This document shows positions 54,877 to 63,902 of a stretch of DNA of 64,000 nucleotides, one piece after another; position 1 is the stretch's first letter, and every line of letters starts with the position of its first letter. The stretch is from Cyanobium sp. WAJ14-Wanaka (GTDB lineage: Bacteria; Cyanobacteriota; Cyanobacteriia; PCC-6307; Cyanobiaceae). The notes under the pieces were generated by a model. It saw nothing but the letters and a program-made list of their open reading frames with translations, was not told where the DNA came from and ran no database searches. The position numbers and the translations under genes are program-made. The DNA lies in assembly GCF_024345375.1 (NCBI RefSeq), contig NZ_JAGQAZ010000002.1, positions 310,001 to 374,000 of the forward strand. The letters run 5' to 3'.

Positions 54877-56232
54877 TTGCGAGAGCCGTTTTTGCCCTGG
54901 CGTAGCCCGAGAAAATTGTTGTTTCTCTGCGCAGGTCTGGACCTTGTGGCGATGGGCTTTGCAGCTTTATTGCTCAATCTGCTCCATGGGCCGAATCTAT
55001 TGCAGCCTTCCTGGCTAATTTTTGCCGTGGGGAGCACCTATGTGCTGTTTTCTTGGCTGCTTGGGGGATATACACTTCTGCGCTGGCCCTGGCTGCGCTT
55101 AAGGCTTGTAATACAAAGGCTTTTAATTACAGGCCTGGCCACATTATCTAGCTTGATTTTGCTGGGATGGATGCTTGACCTTGATCGATATTCCTTTATT
55201 TTATTAGATCGTATCGTTTTGGTTGAGCTGCTTGGATTGCAATCCGCTTTTGCGCTTTTTATAAGGCTTATTTTGAGAATAATTAGCCGTAGCCTTTCCA
55301 GGCCGGTCTGGCAGCTGATGGCTGCCCCCCATCACCAGAATGATGTGTTGCGGGAGTGGCAACGTAATCCCTTCGTACGCCCTCCAAAACTCCTAAATCC
55401 TAGAAAACTAACCAATTCCTCCTCGCTAGATTCTTCGGTATTACGCCGCCCTTTTTCCCTAGCGGTGGCCCACGACATTGATTTGAGCGATCATCAGCGC
55501 AGCCAAATTGGTACTTTGCGCTCCCAGGGAGTTGTAGTTACAACAATTGAAGATCTTGCCCAGCGGCAGCTTGAGCGGATTCCACCCAGATTGCTTCCAG
55601 AGGAATGGCTAGATCTCTCTGATCTTCCCTGGACCAATGAATTGAGCTTTCAGCGCAAGCTGAAGCGAACTGCGGATGTGGCCCTTGCTATGCCGATGCT
55701 GTTGATTAGCATGCCAATCTTTTTGATACTTAGCTTTGCTATTTGGCTCGAAGATAGGGGGCCAATTCTGTATGTGCAGAAGCGTACTGGCTGGATGGGC
55801 CAGAGTTTTGATCTTTTTAAGCTGCGCACCATGCGGGTAGCAGGGGCTAATGCGGCTACTCCCTGGACCACAAAGGGAGATCTCAGGGTTACCAATGTGG
55901 GCGCCTGGATGCGACGCACGCGCCTGGATGAATTGCCCCAGCTCATCAATGTGCTGCGGGGCGAAATGAGTTTGATAGGTCCAAGGCCCGAGCAGCCTCG
56001 GCTGGACGATCAGCTGGCCGAGCAGATTCCCCATTACCGCAAGCGCTACTGGATGTTGCCAGGGTTGAGTGGTTGGGCCCAGGTGTGCGGTCCGGCCTAT
56101 CCATCCACCACTGATGAGTCTGAGCTAAAGCTGAGCTACGACCTCTATTACCTGCGCAACTGGAATTTAAGCCTAGATCTACTAATATTCTTCAAAACTT
56201 TAAAGACATTGCTTAAGCTTAGGGGCGTCTAA
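54877..56232 (+). CDS. Undecaprenyl-phosphate sugar phosphotransferase (WbaP/exopolysaccharide initiator)
   Basis: Membrane enzyme that loads the first sugar phosphate on the lipid carrier for a surface polysaccharide. It is 451 residues from a TTG start. Four to five membrane helices lie before residue 140, followed by a variable cytoplasmic part. The conserved catalytic domain begins about 255 (KLKRTADVALAMPMLLISMPIFLILS), with ILYVQKRTGWMGQSFDLFKLRTM, RRTRLDELPQLINVLRGEMSLIGPRPEQP and YRKRYWMLPGLSGWAQV. The first third is AT-richer than the neighbours, which hints at acquisition. The downstream genes look co-transcribed. Confidence 0.94.
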   Translation: MREPFLPWRSPRKLLFLCAGLDLVAMGFAALLLNLLHGPNLLQPSWLIFAVGSTYVLFSWLLGGYTLLRWPWLRLRLVIQRLLITGLATLSSLILLGWMLDLDRYSFILLDRIVLVELLGLQSAFALFIRLILRIISRSLSRPVWQLMAAPHHQNDVLREWQRNPFVRPPKLLNPRKLTNSSSLDSSVLRRPFSLAVAHDIDLSDHQRSQIGTLRSQGVVVTTIEDLAQRQLERIPPRLLPEEWLDLSDLPWTNELSFQRKLKRTADVALAMPMLLISMPIFLILSFAIWLEDRGPILYVQKRTGWMGQSFDLFKLRTMRVAGANAATPWTTKGDLRVTNVGAWMRRTRLDELPQLINVLRGEMSLIGPRPEQPRLDDQLAEQIPHYRKRYWMLPGLSGWAQVCGPAYPSTTDESELKLSYDLYYLRNWNLSLDLLIFFKTLKTLLKLRGV

Positions 56233-56237
56233 AACAG

Positions 56238-57938
56238 TTGCCTAATAATCCTGCTCAATCTCTAGCTGGTTGTACCAAGCTAACTATTTACGCTCCATCA
56301 TTGGGCCTTGAGCTTCCAAGGGAAGCATTTGGCAAAGATGTGGCAAATTTGGGCCTGTTTCGAGCGCTGGTCCAGCATGGAAAATTTTCGTCCGTCCATT
56401 GGCTTTCTGCCCAATCATTAGACAGAGAAGATCTAGAGAGCGCCTACTTACCTGTGGGCAGTAGTACCAGGCTTGCCAGCTCGGATTTGCTGGATCTTTA
56501 CGCACCTTGCCAAAGTGGATTGTTGCTTAGGGGGCAGCCCTATTTGGCTGAATTGGCGTGGATGAGGAGTGCATTTCGTAGCCATGGGGCCTATAGCTTG
56601 GTGGGCTTGATTCACACCCTGGCACCACCGGCAGTTCGTGAACAAATTGGTGCGACCACAATTGCCCCCGTGCAACCCTGGGACGCCTTGATTTGTACCT
56701 CTCCGAGTGTCAAAAATGCCCTTGAGGCAATGTTTGACCAGTGGGAACTCCATCTTCAACAGCGGCTTGGGGCTAGGACTTTCCCCCGGCCCCAGCTACC
56801 CCTGATACCCCTTGGTGTAAACCTTGAGGGCATTAAAAAAGTCGCTGACAATGTGGATTATCGGCGGGAATTGCGCCACCAGCTGGGAGTGGCAGATCAG
56901 GATGTGTTGGTGCTTTGGGTGGGCAGGCTTTCCTATTATGAAAAGGCTTTTCCCCAGCCCATGTTTTTAGCCCTGGAAAGGGCTGCGGCGGCGGGGCAGA
57001 GGCTTCATTTCGCGATGGCCGGTTGGTTTCCTGGGGGAGAAAAGGATCAAGAGCGCTATCGGGAGTCTGCTGAGCGTTATTGCCCTGCGGTGCCAGTGCA
57101 TTTTTTGGATGGTCGGAACCAGGCGGTGTTAGATCGGTGCTGGGCTGGAGCTGATTTGTTTTTATCCTTAGTTGATAATCCACAGGAAACCTTCGGCCTC
57201 TCCCCCATCGAGGCCATGGCCAGTGGCATTGCCGTGGTTGTTAGCGACTGGGATGGTTACCAATACACCGTGCGCGATGGCCTGGATGGGTTTCGGATCC
57301 CCACCCTTGCTGGAGTGGAGGGGGGCATTGGCGATGAGTTGGCAGCCCGCCATGGCCTAGGCCTATTCAGCTATCAGGACTATGTGGGGGCCGTCGCCCA
57401 GCACACGGCGGTGGACGTTGAGGCGGCGGCAGCGGCAATTGCCACCTTGGCGGTCGATCCTGAATTGCGCAGGCGCATGGGTCAATCGGGCAGACAAAGC
57501 GTGCGGGAGCGCTTTGATTGGCCCGTGGTGGTGAATCAGTATTTGGAGTTGTTTGGGCAGCTTGATGAGCTCAGGCATGGGGCGGCGGCCCAAAAGAGCG
57601 GCCCCAATCCCCTGCGCGGCAATCCCTTCAAAGACTTCGCCGGATTTGGCAGCAGCCAGTTATCACCCGCAACCACATTGGCCTTGGCAGTGGAGCTTGA
57701 GGCGGCCCTAGTGGTCTTGGACCGACCCACTGCCCTAGATCGCTGCTATGAAGGCTGCCATTGCCAACGTTCTGAATTGGAGCGGTTGCTCGAGGATCTT
57801 GGCCGGAGGGGCCCCTGTTCCCTTGGTCAGTTATTGGCTACTGCAGAGCCTGACCGCCATCAGGCCATGGCGATGGGGGTGAGCTGGCTGGCAAAGATGG
57901 GACTTGTGCGTTGGCTACCTAGCCAAAAACCTGTATGA
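56238..57938 (+). CDS. Glycosyltransferase, GT4-like
   Basis: A 566-residue protein from a TTG start 6 bases after the previous stop. A GT-B fold is suggested by KLTIYAPSLGLELPREAFGKDV at the N-terminus, LVLWVGRLSYYEKAFPQPMFLALERA in the middle and the nucleotide-sugar site DNPQETFGLSPIEAMASGIAVVVSDWDG. About 110 residues after 450 add a C-terminal domain with a Cys pair (CYEGCHCQ) and an RQxMAMG.SWLAKMG helix that I do not recognise. Donor and acceptor are unknown. It overlaps the methyltransferase gene by four bases. Confidence 0.88.
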   Translation: MPNNPAQSLAGCTKLTIYAPSLGLELPREAFGKDVANLGLFRALVQHGKFSSVHWLSAQSLDREDLESAYLPVGSSTRLASSDLLDLYAPCQSGLLLRGQPYLAELAWMRSAFRSHGAYSLVGLIHTLAPPAVREQIGATTIAPVQPWDALICTSPSVKNALEAMFDQWELHLQQRLGARTFPRPQLPLIPLGVNLEGIKKVADNVDYRRELRHQLGVADQDVLVLWVGRLSYYEKAFPQPMFLALERAAAAGQRLHFAMAGWFPGGEKDQERYRESAERYCPAVPVHFLDGRNQAVLDRCWAGADLFLSLVDNPQETFGLSPIEAMASGIAVVVSDWDGYQYTVRDGLDGFRIPTLAGVEGGIGDELAARHGLGLFSYQDYVGAVAQHTAVDVEAAAAAIATLAVDPELRRRMGQSGRQSVRERFDWPVVVNQYLELFGQLDELRHGAAAQKSGPNPLRGNPFKDFAGFGSSQLSPATTLALAVELEAALVVLDRPTALDRCYEGCHCQRSELERLLEDLGRRGPCSLGQLLATAEPDRHQAMAMGVSWLAKMGLVRWLPSQKPV

Positions 57939-58642
57939 ACCAACCCATGGGCAGCCACCAGGAAAATGATTATCAGGAGCATGTGTTCCTAGATCACTTG
58001 CGCCACCTGGATGATCGGCAAAGCCAGAAGATTTGGCATGAGCACCAGGGCATGCAGCTTCAGTTCCTCAGGCGCCATGGTTTGGGGCCTGGTTCAAATG
58101 TTTTGGATTTGGGCTGTGGGCCAATGCGGCTGGGGTCAGCTTTGATTCCGCTGCTTAAAAACGGCTGGTATTTCGGCCAGGATCTCAATCCGGAAACCCT
58201 CGTTTATGGAGAAGAAGTCTTGCGGCAGGTGGGTATAGGCGCAGATTCAAATTATACTTTGATTGCTTCTGATCAATTTGATCTCGCAGCCGTAAATCGA
58301 CCGATTCAGATCGCCTTTTCTAACTCCCTGTTTAGCCACCTAAATCTCAACTCAATTCATACTTGCCTGCTGAGGCTGCGGGAGGTGTTGGTGCCTGGTG
58401 GGGTGTATTACTCCACCTTCTTTTCCCTGGAGGCTGGCGCCAATTGGCTACAACCTCTGGGCCGGAACAAGTGGGGTCAGGCTTTTGACACCTTCCCCCA
58501 TCAAGATCCTTACCACTACCCCCCAGCCTTGCTGGCAGCGGTAGCTAGCCAGGCTGGCTATCGGATGAGTTTGATGCCTGATTTCGGCCATCCGACCCAA
58601 ACCATGGCCCGTTTTCGGCTGGGCAGGCGGTTGTGGTTCTGA
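57935..58642 (+). CDS. SAM-dependent methyltransferase
   Basis: A 235-residue class I methyltransferase. The SAM motif is VLDLGCGPMRLGSALIPLL at about 52-70, followed by an acidic strand (YFGQDLNPETLVYGEE). The later segment NSLFSHLNLNSIHTCLLRLREVLVPGGVYYSTFF is the usual strand 4-5 region. It probably methylates a sugar in the polysaccharide or a carrier, judging from context. Its ATG overlaps the stop of the preceding glycosyltransferase (ATGA). Confidence 0.9.
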   Translation: MNQPMGSHQENDYQEHVFLDHLRHLDDRQSQKIWHEHQGMQLQFLRRHGLGPGSNVLDLGCGPMRLGSALIPLLKNGWYFGQDLNPETLVYGEEVLRQVGIGADSNYTLIASDQFDLAAVNRPIQIAFSNSLFSHLNLNSIHTCLLRLREVLVPGGVYYSTFFSLEAGANWLQPLGRNKWGQAFDTFPHQDPYHYPPALLAAVASQAGYRMSLMPDFGHPTQTMARFRLGRRLWF

Positions 58643-58684
58643 GATGCGCCTGGCCCTGAGGGTAGTTGGGCGTAGTGGATCGCC

Positions 58685-59812
58685 ATGATCGGGATCTATT
58701 GCCACCACACCAGCCGCTTTCAGCGCAATACGGGCATTCAGCGCTGCCTTAGGGCTACGGCCCGTGGGCTGCTTGATGCGGGTGAAGCAATTGTGCCTTT
58801 GCTGTGGAGCGAGGAGAAAAATGGCCTGGCCCTGGCCTCGGCGGAAGCCCTGACCCATTTAGCTAGTTGGCATGGTCCTCCGGCAGATTCCTGGACCATG
58901 GAGCCCCTAGCCCCCGGCAGTTGGCTGGTGGTTGTGGAGCTGGTCAGCGGACCCCACCAACCCAGCCAGGCCTGGCTGCAGCAGCTCGCCAGGCGCTATT
59001 GCTGGCGGCTGGCGGCGGTTTTCCACGATGCAATCCCCCTGGCCTGGGGCGGAGAGGCGGCCGCCTGCCATGGGGCCTACATGGAAGGGTTGGCTTCCTA
59101 CGACCTGGTCTTCGCCACTTCTGAATACAGCCACGGCCAGTTGCAGGGGTTTTGGCGTGCCCAAGGTTTGGTGGTATATGCCCGGCTAGAGATCCTGCCC
59201 TTGGCTGCCGAGTTGCCTGGGGTGCCCCGCCGCTGGCCCCAGCAGCTGGAAGATGCTGGCTCCAGATCAACCTTGAGATTGTTGAGTGTGGGCTCCCTAG
59301 AGCCCCGCAAGAATCACCGCCGCCTGCTGCAGGCCTTGGCCTGGCTGCAGGCCCAGGGTCCGGGGCGTTTTGAGCTTCAACTGGTGGGATGGGCCAATGA
59401 TCCCCGTGTGGTGCAGTTGGTGCGGCGAGCCCAGGGCTTGGGCTTGCCGATTACATGGGATGCCGAGGCCGATGACCATGCCCTGCGGGCCTATTACCAG
59501 CGCTGTGATTTGAGCGTTTATCCCTCCCTGGAGGAAGGCTTTGGCTTACCGGTGCTTGAGAGCCTCTGGCTGGGTAAGCCCTGTCTGGTCGGGCAGGCGC
59601 CGGCCCTGCAGGAACAGGCCATGCCCGGGGGCTGCCTGGTGGTGAGTACTACGGCCTGGCAGGAGCTAGCCCTGGCCCTGGCCGAGCTGCAGCGCCAACC
59701 GCAGCTGCTAGCCCAGCTCCAGGGGCAGGTGCGCCAGCGCCCGCTGCGCAGCTGGGGTCATTACGCCAGGGGGATGCTGAATTTGATGGAGAGAATCCCC
59801 TGCCGATGGTGA
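58685..59812 (+). CDS. Glycosyltransferase, family 4
   Basis: A 375-residue GT-B glycosyltransferase. The N-terminal half (GIYCHHTSRFQRNTGIQRCLRATARGLLDAG) is typical of bacterial mannosyltransferase-like enzymes. The C-terminal donor domain reads LLSVGSLEPRKNHRRLLQALAWL and YPSLEEGFGLPVLESLWLGKPCLVG with an E-x7-E motif. The donor sugar is unknown. The stop overlaps the next gene by seven bases. Confidence 0.92.
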   Translation: MIGIYCHHTSRFQRNTGIQRCLRATARGLLDAGEAIVPLLWSEEKNGLALASAEALTHLASWHGPPADSWTMEPLAPGSWLVVVELVSGPHQPSQAWLQQLARRYCWRLAAVFHDAIPLAWGGEAAACHGAYMEGLASYDLVFATSEYSHGQLQGFWRAQGLVVYARLEILPLAAELPGVPRRWPQQLEDAGSRSTLRLLSVGSLEPRKNHRRLLQALAWLQAQGPGRFELQLVGWANDPRVVQLVRRAQGLGLPITWDAEADDHALRAYYQRCDLSVYPSLEEGFGLPVLESLWLGKPCLVGQAPALQEQAMPGGCLVVSTTAWQELALALAELQRQPQLLAQLQGQVRQRPLRSWGHYARGMLNLMERIPCRW

Positions 59813-60693
59813 TCCAGTTGCCGTGGTCTGATTTGTGGGTGCTTGGTTGTGCCCAAAACTGCGCCGCTGCGCTACCAGCGGTGCTGGCCAACATTGATCG
59901 ACTGCGGCCCTGGTTTGATAACTCCGGTCTGCTGATCCTGGAAAACGACAGCAAAGATGCCACTGCCGAGGTGTTGCGGGCCTATGCCCGCGGCGGATCC
60001 GGCAACCACGCCTTTTCCCTGCCGGGATTAGCCGATCGCCTGCCTATAAAAACGGAGCGTTTAGCCCATCTGCGCAACGGCGGCCTGGCCTGGCTGCGAC
60101 AAAGGGGGCTGCTGGCGGAAAATTCGCTGCTGATGATTCTGGATCTTGATGAGGTGAATGCCGACCCCTGGTCGCTGGAGGCCGTGGCTGAGGTATTGCA
60201 ATGGTTTGCCGGTAAGCCCCAGGCGGCGGCGGTATTTGCAAACCAGCGAGGGCCCTATTACGACCTTTGGGCCCTGCGGCATCCGCAGCTCTGCCCCGAC
60301 GACATCTGGGAGCGGCAGCTGGAGCTTCACCTAGAGCGGCCCGAACTCAGCGATCAGGATCTGCTGGAGGCGGTATTGACGCCCAGGCAATTCAGCCTGC
60401 CTTTGGATGGGAAGCCGTTGGCGGTGGAATCCGCCTTCGGAGGTTTGGGTTTCTACCGGGGTTCCTGGCTACGGCGGCTGCCAGAGGTGGCCTATGTGGG
60501 CAGCCGTAGTCGCTGGATTGAAACCGGCGATGGGGGGGTGCGCCTGATCCGCTGGCAGTGTGCCGAGCATGTGGCCTTCCATGGTCAACTGCGCAGCGCC
60601 GGTGCCGAGCTGTGGGTGCATCCCCGCCTGGTTAATTGGACTACCCCCCAGATACGGCTGAATCCGGCGACCTGGCGCCATCTGCAGTGCTGA
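59806..60693 (+). CDS. Putative glycosyltransferase resembling the CAP59/GT69 group
   Basis: A 295-residue protein. ILENDSKDATAEVL near residue 46 and MILDLDEVNADPWS near 107 (a DxD-like motif) resemble the cryptococcal CAP59/CMT1 mannosyltransferases, sometimes annotated in bacteria as glycosyltransferase. FANQRGPYYDLWALR and ESAFGGLGFYRGSWL are further conserved-looking blocks. The assignment is by motif memory only. The last 53 bases are antisense to the end of the next gene. Confidence 0.75.
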   Translation: MVIQLPWSDLWVLGCAQNCAAALPAVLANIDRLRPWFDNSGLLILENDSKDATAEVLRAYARGGSGNHAFSLPGLADRLPIKTERLAHLRNGGLAWLRQRGLLAENSLLMILDLDEVNADPWSLEAVAEVLQWFAGKPQAAAVFANQRGPYYDLWALRHPQLCPDDIWERQLELHLERPELSDQDLLEAVLTPRQFSLPLDGKPLAVESAFGGLGFYRGSWLRRLPEVAYVGSRSRWIETGDGGVRLIRWQCAEHVAFHGQLRSAGAELWVHPRLVNWTTPQIRLNPATWRHLQC

Positions 60694-61858
60694 GTAGTTG
60701 GCTGCGCATCTGCGCCACCACGCTGGCCCAATCCCCATCGCTGGGCTGGCGGAACAGGCGCAGGCTGCTGTACCAGGGGGTGTGCTCGCCGCTGGGGCCC
60801 CAGCGCCATTCAGGAACCTTGCGCAGGGCCACCCAGGTGGGCAGGCCGAGGGCTCCGGCCAGATGCACCACACCGCTGTCGGCGGAGATCAGCAAATCAC
60901 AATTGGCCAGCACGGCGGCGGTATCGCGGAAATCCATTGAGGCATCTACGGCTGCCTGGCCGTCCACGAAGGGCAGGCCCGCATCCAGCCGCAGCTGGTC
61001 GCTGCCCGCCCCCTTTTGAATAGACACAAACTCCACTCCCTCCACTGGGGCTAGCCCTAGCCAGTGGTGGAAGTCCATTGAGCGGCCCCGGGAGTAAAGG
61101 CTTTTTTCATGGCTTGGATTTCCCTGCCAGTGCAGGGCAATTAGTCGGTGCCCAGGTCGTCTTTGCAGTAGCCGGTGCCAGCGGGATATGCGACCAGGAT
61201 CAGCTCGCAGGTAGCCCTGGCTGTGGGCAATTTCCCTTGGGTTGCAGCCCAGACATGCTGGTAGGTCTAACAAAGGCAGCCAATTGGGCTGCTCTGGTTG
61301 GAGTTTTTCGGCGTCTAGGGCCGCTTCCACATGCTGTAGATCGCTACCTTCCCTCAGCAGGGGCACCAGGGTTGGCTGGCAGAGCAGGATCGGCTTGATG
61401 CCTTTGGCCTGCAATTCCAGGGCGAATCTGCAGAATTGGAGGGTATCGCCCAGGCCCTGCTCACCCATCAGCAGCATGGTGCCATCAGGCTTGAGAGGCC
61501 CCCAATGGGGTGGGCCAAATAGCCGAAGAAAATGGGGGTAATTACCTGGCTTGCGTTGGAAGCGCTGGCGATATAGAGCCCATCCCTCCTCCCAGCGCCC
61601 GGCCAACAGCAGATCCTGGCTGAGGTTGTTGTGGGCCTCCTGCAGTGGTGCACCAGGCAGCTGGAGGCAAATTTGGTAGGCGCGGATGGCGGCGGCTATG
61701 TGGCCCTGCTGGTGAAGGCCAATGGCCAGGTTGTAGTAGCCCACTGCCTGAGCGGGTAGAGCTTGGATACCCCGCCCTAGCCAACGCTGGGCCATGGCTG
61801 GATTTGTGGCCAGCAGTTCGCCGCCGCGGTTGATCCAATCGGCGGGTGTCCAGCTCAT
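60641..61858 (-). CDS. TPR protein with heptosyltransferase-like (GT9-like) domain
   Basis: A 405-residue protein: N-terminal tetratricopeptide repeats (about 10-105, GYYNLAIGLHQQGHIAAAIRAYQICLQLPG) and then a GT-B-like domain with GEQGLGDTLQFCRFALELQAKG and the motif LISADSGVVHLAGALGLPTWVAL. This combination occurs in many bacteria; activity is unproven, and some may be O-GlcNAc transferase relatives. It runs against the cluster and overlaps the previous gene tail-to-tail by 53 bases. The start ATG is at 61858. Confidence 0.85.
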   Translation of the reverse strand: MSWTPADWINRGGELLATNPAMAQRWLGRGIQALPAQAVGYYNLAIGLHQQGHIAAAIRAYQICLQLPGAPLQEAHNNLSQDLLLAGRWEEGWALYRQRFQRKPGNYPHFLRLFGPPHWGPLKPDGTMLLMGEQGLGDTLQFCRFALELQAKGIKPILLCQPTLVPLLREGSDLQHVEAALDAEKLQPEQPNWLPLLDLPACLGCNPREIAHSQGYLRADPGRISRWHRLLQRRPGHRLIALHWQGNPSHEKSLYSRGRSMDFHHWLGLAPVEGVEFVSIQKGAGSDQLRLDAGLPFVDGQAAVDASMDFRDTAAVLANCDLLISADSGVVHLAGALGLPTWVALRKVPEWRWGPSGEHTPWYSSLRLFRQPSDGDWASVVAQMRSQLLSTADGARSPDSAVSGG

Positions 61859-61957
61859 CGATTACGCCAATGCTTGCCATGGGTGGGGCAGGCCCCGATC
61901 AAATCATCTCCCAGCCTTTGCTTGGCATGAGATTCTTAGTTGGTATTGGGCGTGACC

Positions 61958-62884
61958 ATGCGCATCCTGCTGGCCATCGTTCACCACTGGAATCCGGAGG
62001 GGAGCGGCGAACATGCTTCTTTGAGACCCGATCCCAGCCCGCGGATTGAAGCCTTTCAGCAGCAATTGTTGGCTTTGCAACGCTTGGGCACTAGGCAAGC
62101 GCAGTTGAGCATTGCGGCCATGGAGGCGCAGCCAGCGAATCAGGCCCTGCAGCATCAAATAGATATCAAGGTGATCACCGATGGTGAGCACCACGTTCTG
62201 GATCGCGTTGCTGAGCCATATAAGGGCCTATTTCAGATGGTTATCACCCAGCCCAAAACAGCAAAGCATCTTGGATTTGAGGCCCAAAAGTTTTTGGTTA
62301 GTCGCCTTGATCAAGGTTATGACATGTATGGTTATATGGAAGATGATCTGGTGATTCACGACCCTTGGTTTTTCCGTAAGATCAACTGGTTTAGAAGCCA
62401 ACTAGGGGATGATTGCATATTGCTACCCCACCGTTATGAATTGCATTATGAGCCCCATGCCGTGGATAGATTTTATATTGATGGGCCAATGCATGAATTG
62501 GAACTACAGCAGGTGATTGCAGATCCAGCACCATCGCTGGCGGCTGATTGGCCGGGGGGACGGATCTTTTTTGAGTCTCCCCTCAATCCCCATGCTGGCT
62601 GTTTTTTTCTAAGTGCGGCCCAGCTTCAGTATTGGCTTCAGCATCCCAGCTGGCAGGATGGAGATTGCAGTTGGGTGTCTCCCTTAGAGAGCGCCGCCAC
62701 CTTGGGAATTTCCAAGACATTTCGTTTGTTTAAGCCGGCGATGGTGCAGGCGGCCTGGTTGGATTTACAGCACTGGGGCCGTAGCTTTCATGGCCTTATT
62801 GGGAAGTCGCTGTCTTTGGAGCAGGCCTATGAGAATTTGCTGCAATCTAGGCCGGCAAGCAGCTCATCCCAGGATCCAAATTGA
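61958..62884 (+). CDS. Putative glycosyltransferase-like protein, unrecognised family
   Basis: A 308-residue protein from the ATG at 61958 (MRILLAIVHHWNPEGSG). An alternative start is 61940. The centre holds YDMYGYMEDDLVIHDPWFFRKINWFR, where EDD could be a metal-binding DxD-like triad of a GT-A fold, and HAGCFFLSAAQLQYWLQHPSW. The coding region is more AT-rich than its neighbours, which may mean acquisition. I do not recognise the family; a glycosyltransferase is the best guess from this motif and context. The last 58 bases overlap the convergent gene. Confidence 0.72.
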   Translation: MRILLAIVHHWNPEGSGEHASLRPDPSPRIEAFQQQLLALQRLGTRQAQLSIAAMEAQPANQALQHQIDIKVITDGEHHVLDRVAEPYKGLFQMVITQPKTAKHLGFEAQKFLVSRLDQGYDMYGYMEDDLVIHDPWFFRKINWFRSQLGDDCILLPHRYELHYEPHAVDRFYIDGPMHELELQQVIADPAPSLAADWPGGRIFFESPLNPHAGCFFLSAAQLQYWLQHPSWQDGDCSWVSPLESAATLGISKTFRLFKPAMVQAAWLDLQHWGRSFHGLIGKSLSLEQAYENLLQSRPASSSSQDPN

Positions 62885-63891
62885 GTGGAGCGTTTGATGC
62901 TCAGCAACTTGGCGTAGCTGTTGTGCGGTTGCATTAATTCCTGCCATCGCTCATCACAAAACAGCGGTAGTAGCACAATTCCAGTTTCTCCAAGGGCCAC
63001 GCATAGGTGGGCAAGTGCGGTATCGATTGTGAGCACTTGATTGGCATGTATCAGCGCGGAAAGCTGCTGGAGGCCACCCTGCTGGGGGTTTTTCAGCTGG
63101 ACTCCCAGGCCAGAGAGTTGTTGTTGTTCCCATGCTTGCCAGAGGCTGATGTCGGTGATGCTCAATCCGGGTTGCCTAGCCAGGGTGTGTTTGTAGAACT
63201 GGCGCACCAATTGAAAGGGCACTGAGCGGCTATGGGCTGAGAGACGATCTCCTGCCCCGGCGGCCCTCCAGCAACACAGCAGGCCCATTGATCGGGGCCT
63301 TTTCCCCAGCTGTTCAGTTGCCGTTGGTTCAATCCAGCTTCCGTAGGCAGGGCCGGGAGATTGGTTGAAAAGCCAATGGCGGATCGCCATCGCCGGCACG
63401 GCGGGATCTTCGCTCCATTTCAAAGGGCCTTGCCGCCAGCCAAGAGCGGCGAATTGCCTCTGCCGCTCTTGGCTGGCGCTGAATTTGAGGTGCACTTGAT
63501 TCTGTTGGGCCCAAGGCAACACCAGGCTGAGGGCCTCCAAGTGATCACCTAGCCCACCATTAAGTGCTACCAATAAGGTCGTCCCATGGTCCATGGCCCG
63601 GGCTATTGCCCCGGCCGCCCGCTCCTGCCACGCAGGAGGGACAAGATGGCAATAGGGGTTGGCAAGGCCGTCGTGGCGAGCCAGGCGGAAGCGCCATTGG
63701 GCGGCCGCACCTGCTTCCAAGGGCTGCTGCTGGTTGAGGATTGTGCGGATCTCTCCGTACATCCCCAAATTCAGGGCCACATGACCTGTGCGGATGTTTG
63801 GAGGCATTGCCGCCAATTGGGGCTGGAGCCATTGCCGGGCCAGGGGCAGGTCATTGCTGAACAGGGGCCAGGGAGAATGGGAGCTGTTCAT
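62827..63891 (-). CDS. GT9-like glycosyltransferase-related protein
   Basis: A 354-residue protein from the ATG at 63891 (MNSSHSPWPLFSN); a longer frame begins at 63960. VALNGGLGDHLEALSLVLPWAQQNQ and VLTIDTALAHLCVALGETGIVLLP match the two GT-B domains of heptosyltransferase-like proteins, similar to the TPR-GT9 gene at 61 kb but without TPRs. Function unknown. It diverges from the last partial gene with only 11 bases between starts. Confidence 0.78.
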   Translation of the reverse strand: MNSSHSPWPLFSNDLPLARQWLQPQLAAMPPNIRTGHVALNLGMYGEIRTILNQQQPLEAGAAAQWRFRLARHDGLANPYCHLVPPAWQERAAGAIARAMDHGTTLLVALNGGLGDHLEALSLVLPWAQQNQVHLKFSASQERQRQFAALGWRQGPLKWSEDPAVPAMAIRHWLFNQSPGPAYGSWIEPTATEQLGKRPRSMGLLCCWRAAGAGDRLSAHSRSVPFQLVRQFYKHTLARQPGLSITDISLWQAWEQQQLSGLGVQLKNPQQGGLQQLSALIHANQVLTIDTALAHLCVALGETGIVLLPLFCDERWQELMQPHNSYAKLLSIKRSTQFGSWDELLAGLDCSKFS

Positions 63892-63902
63892 CGGGGGTGG
63901 CA

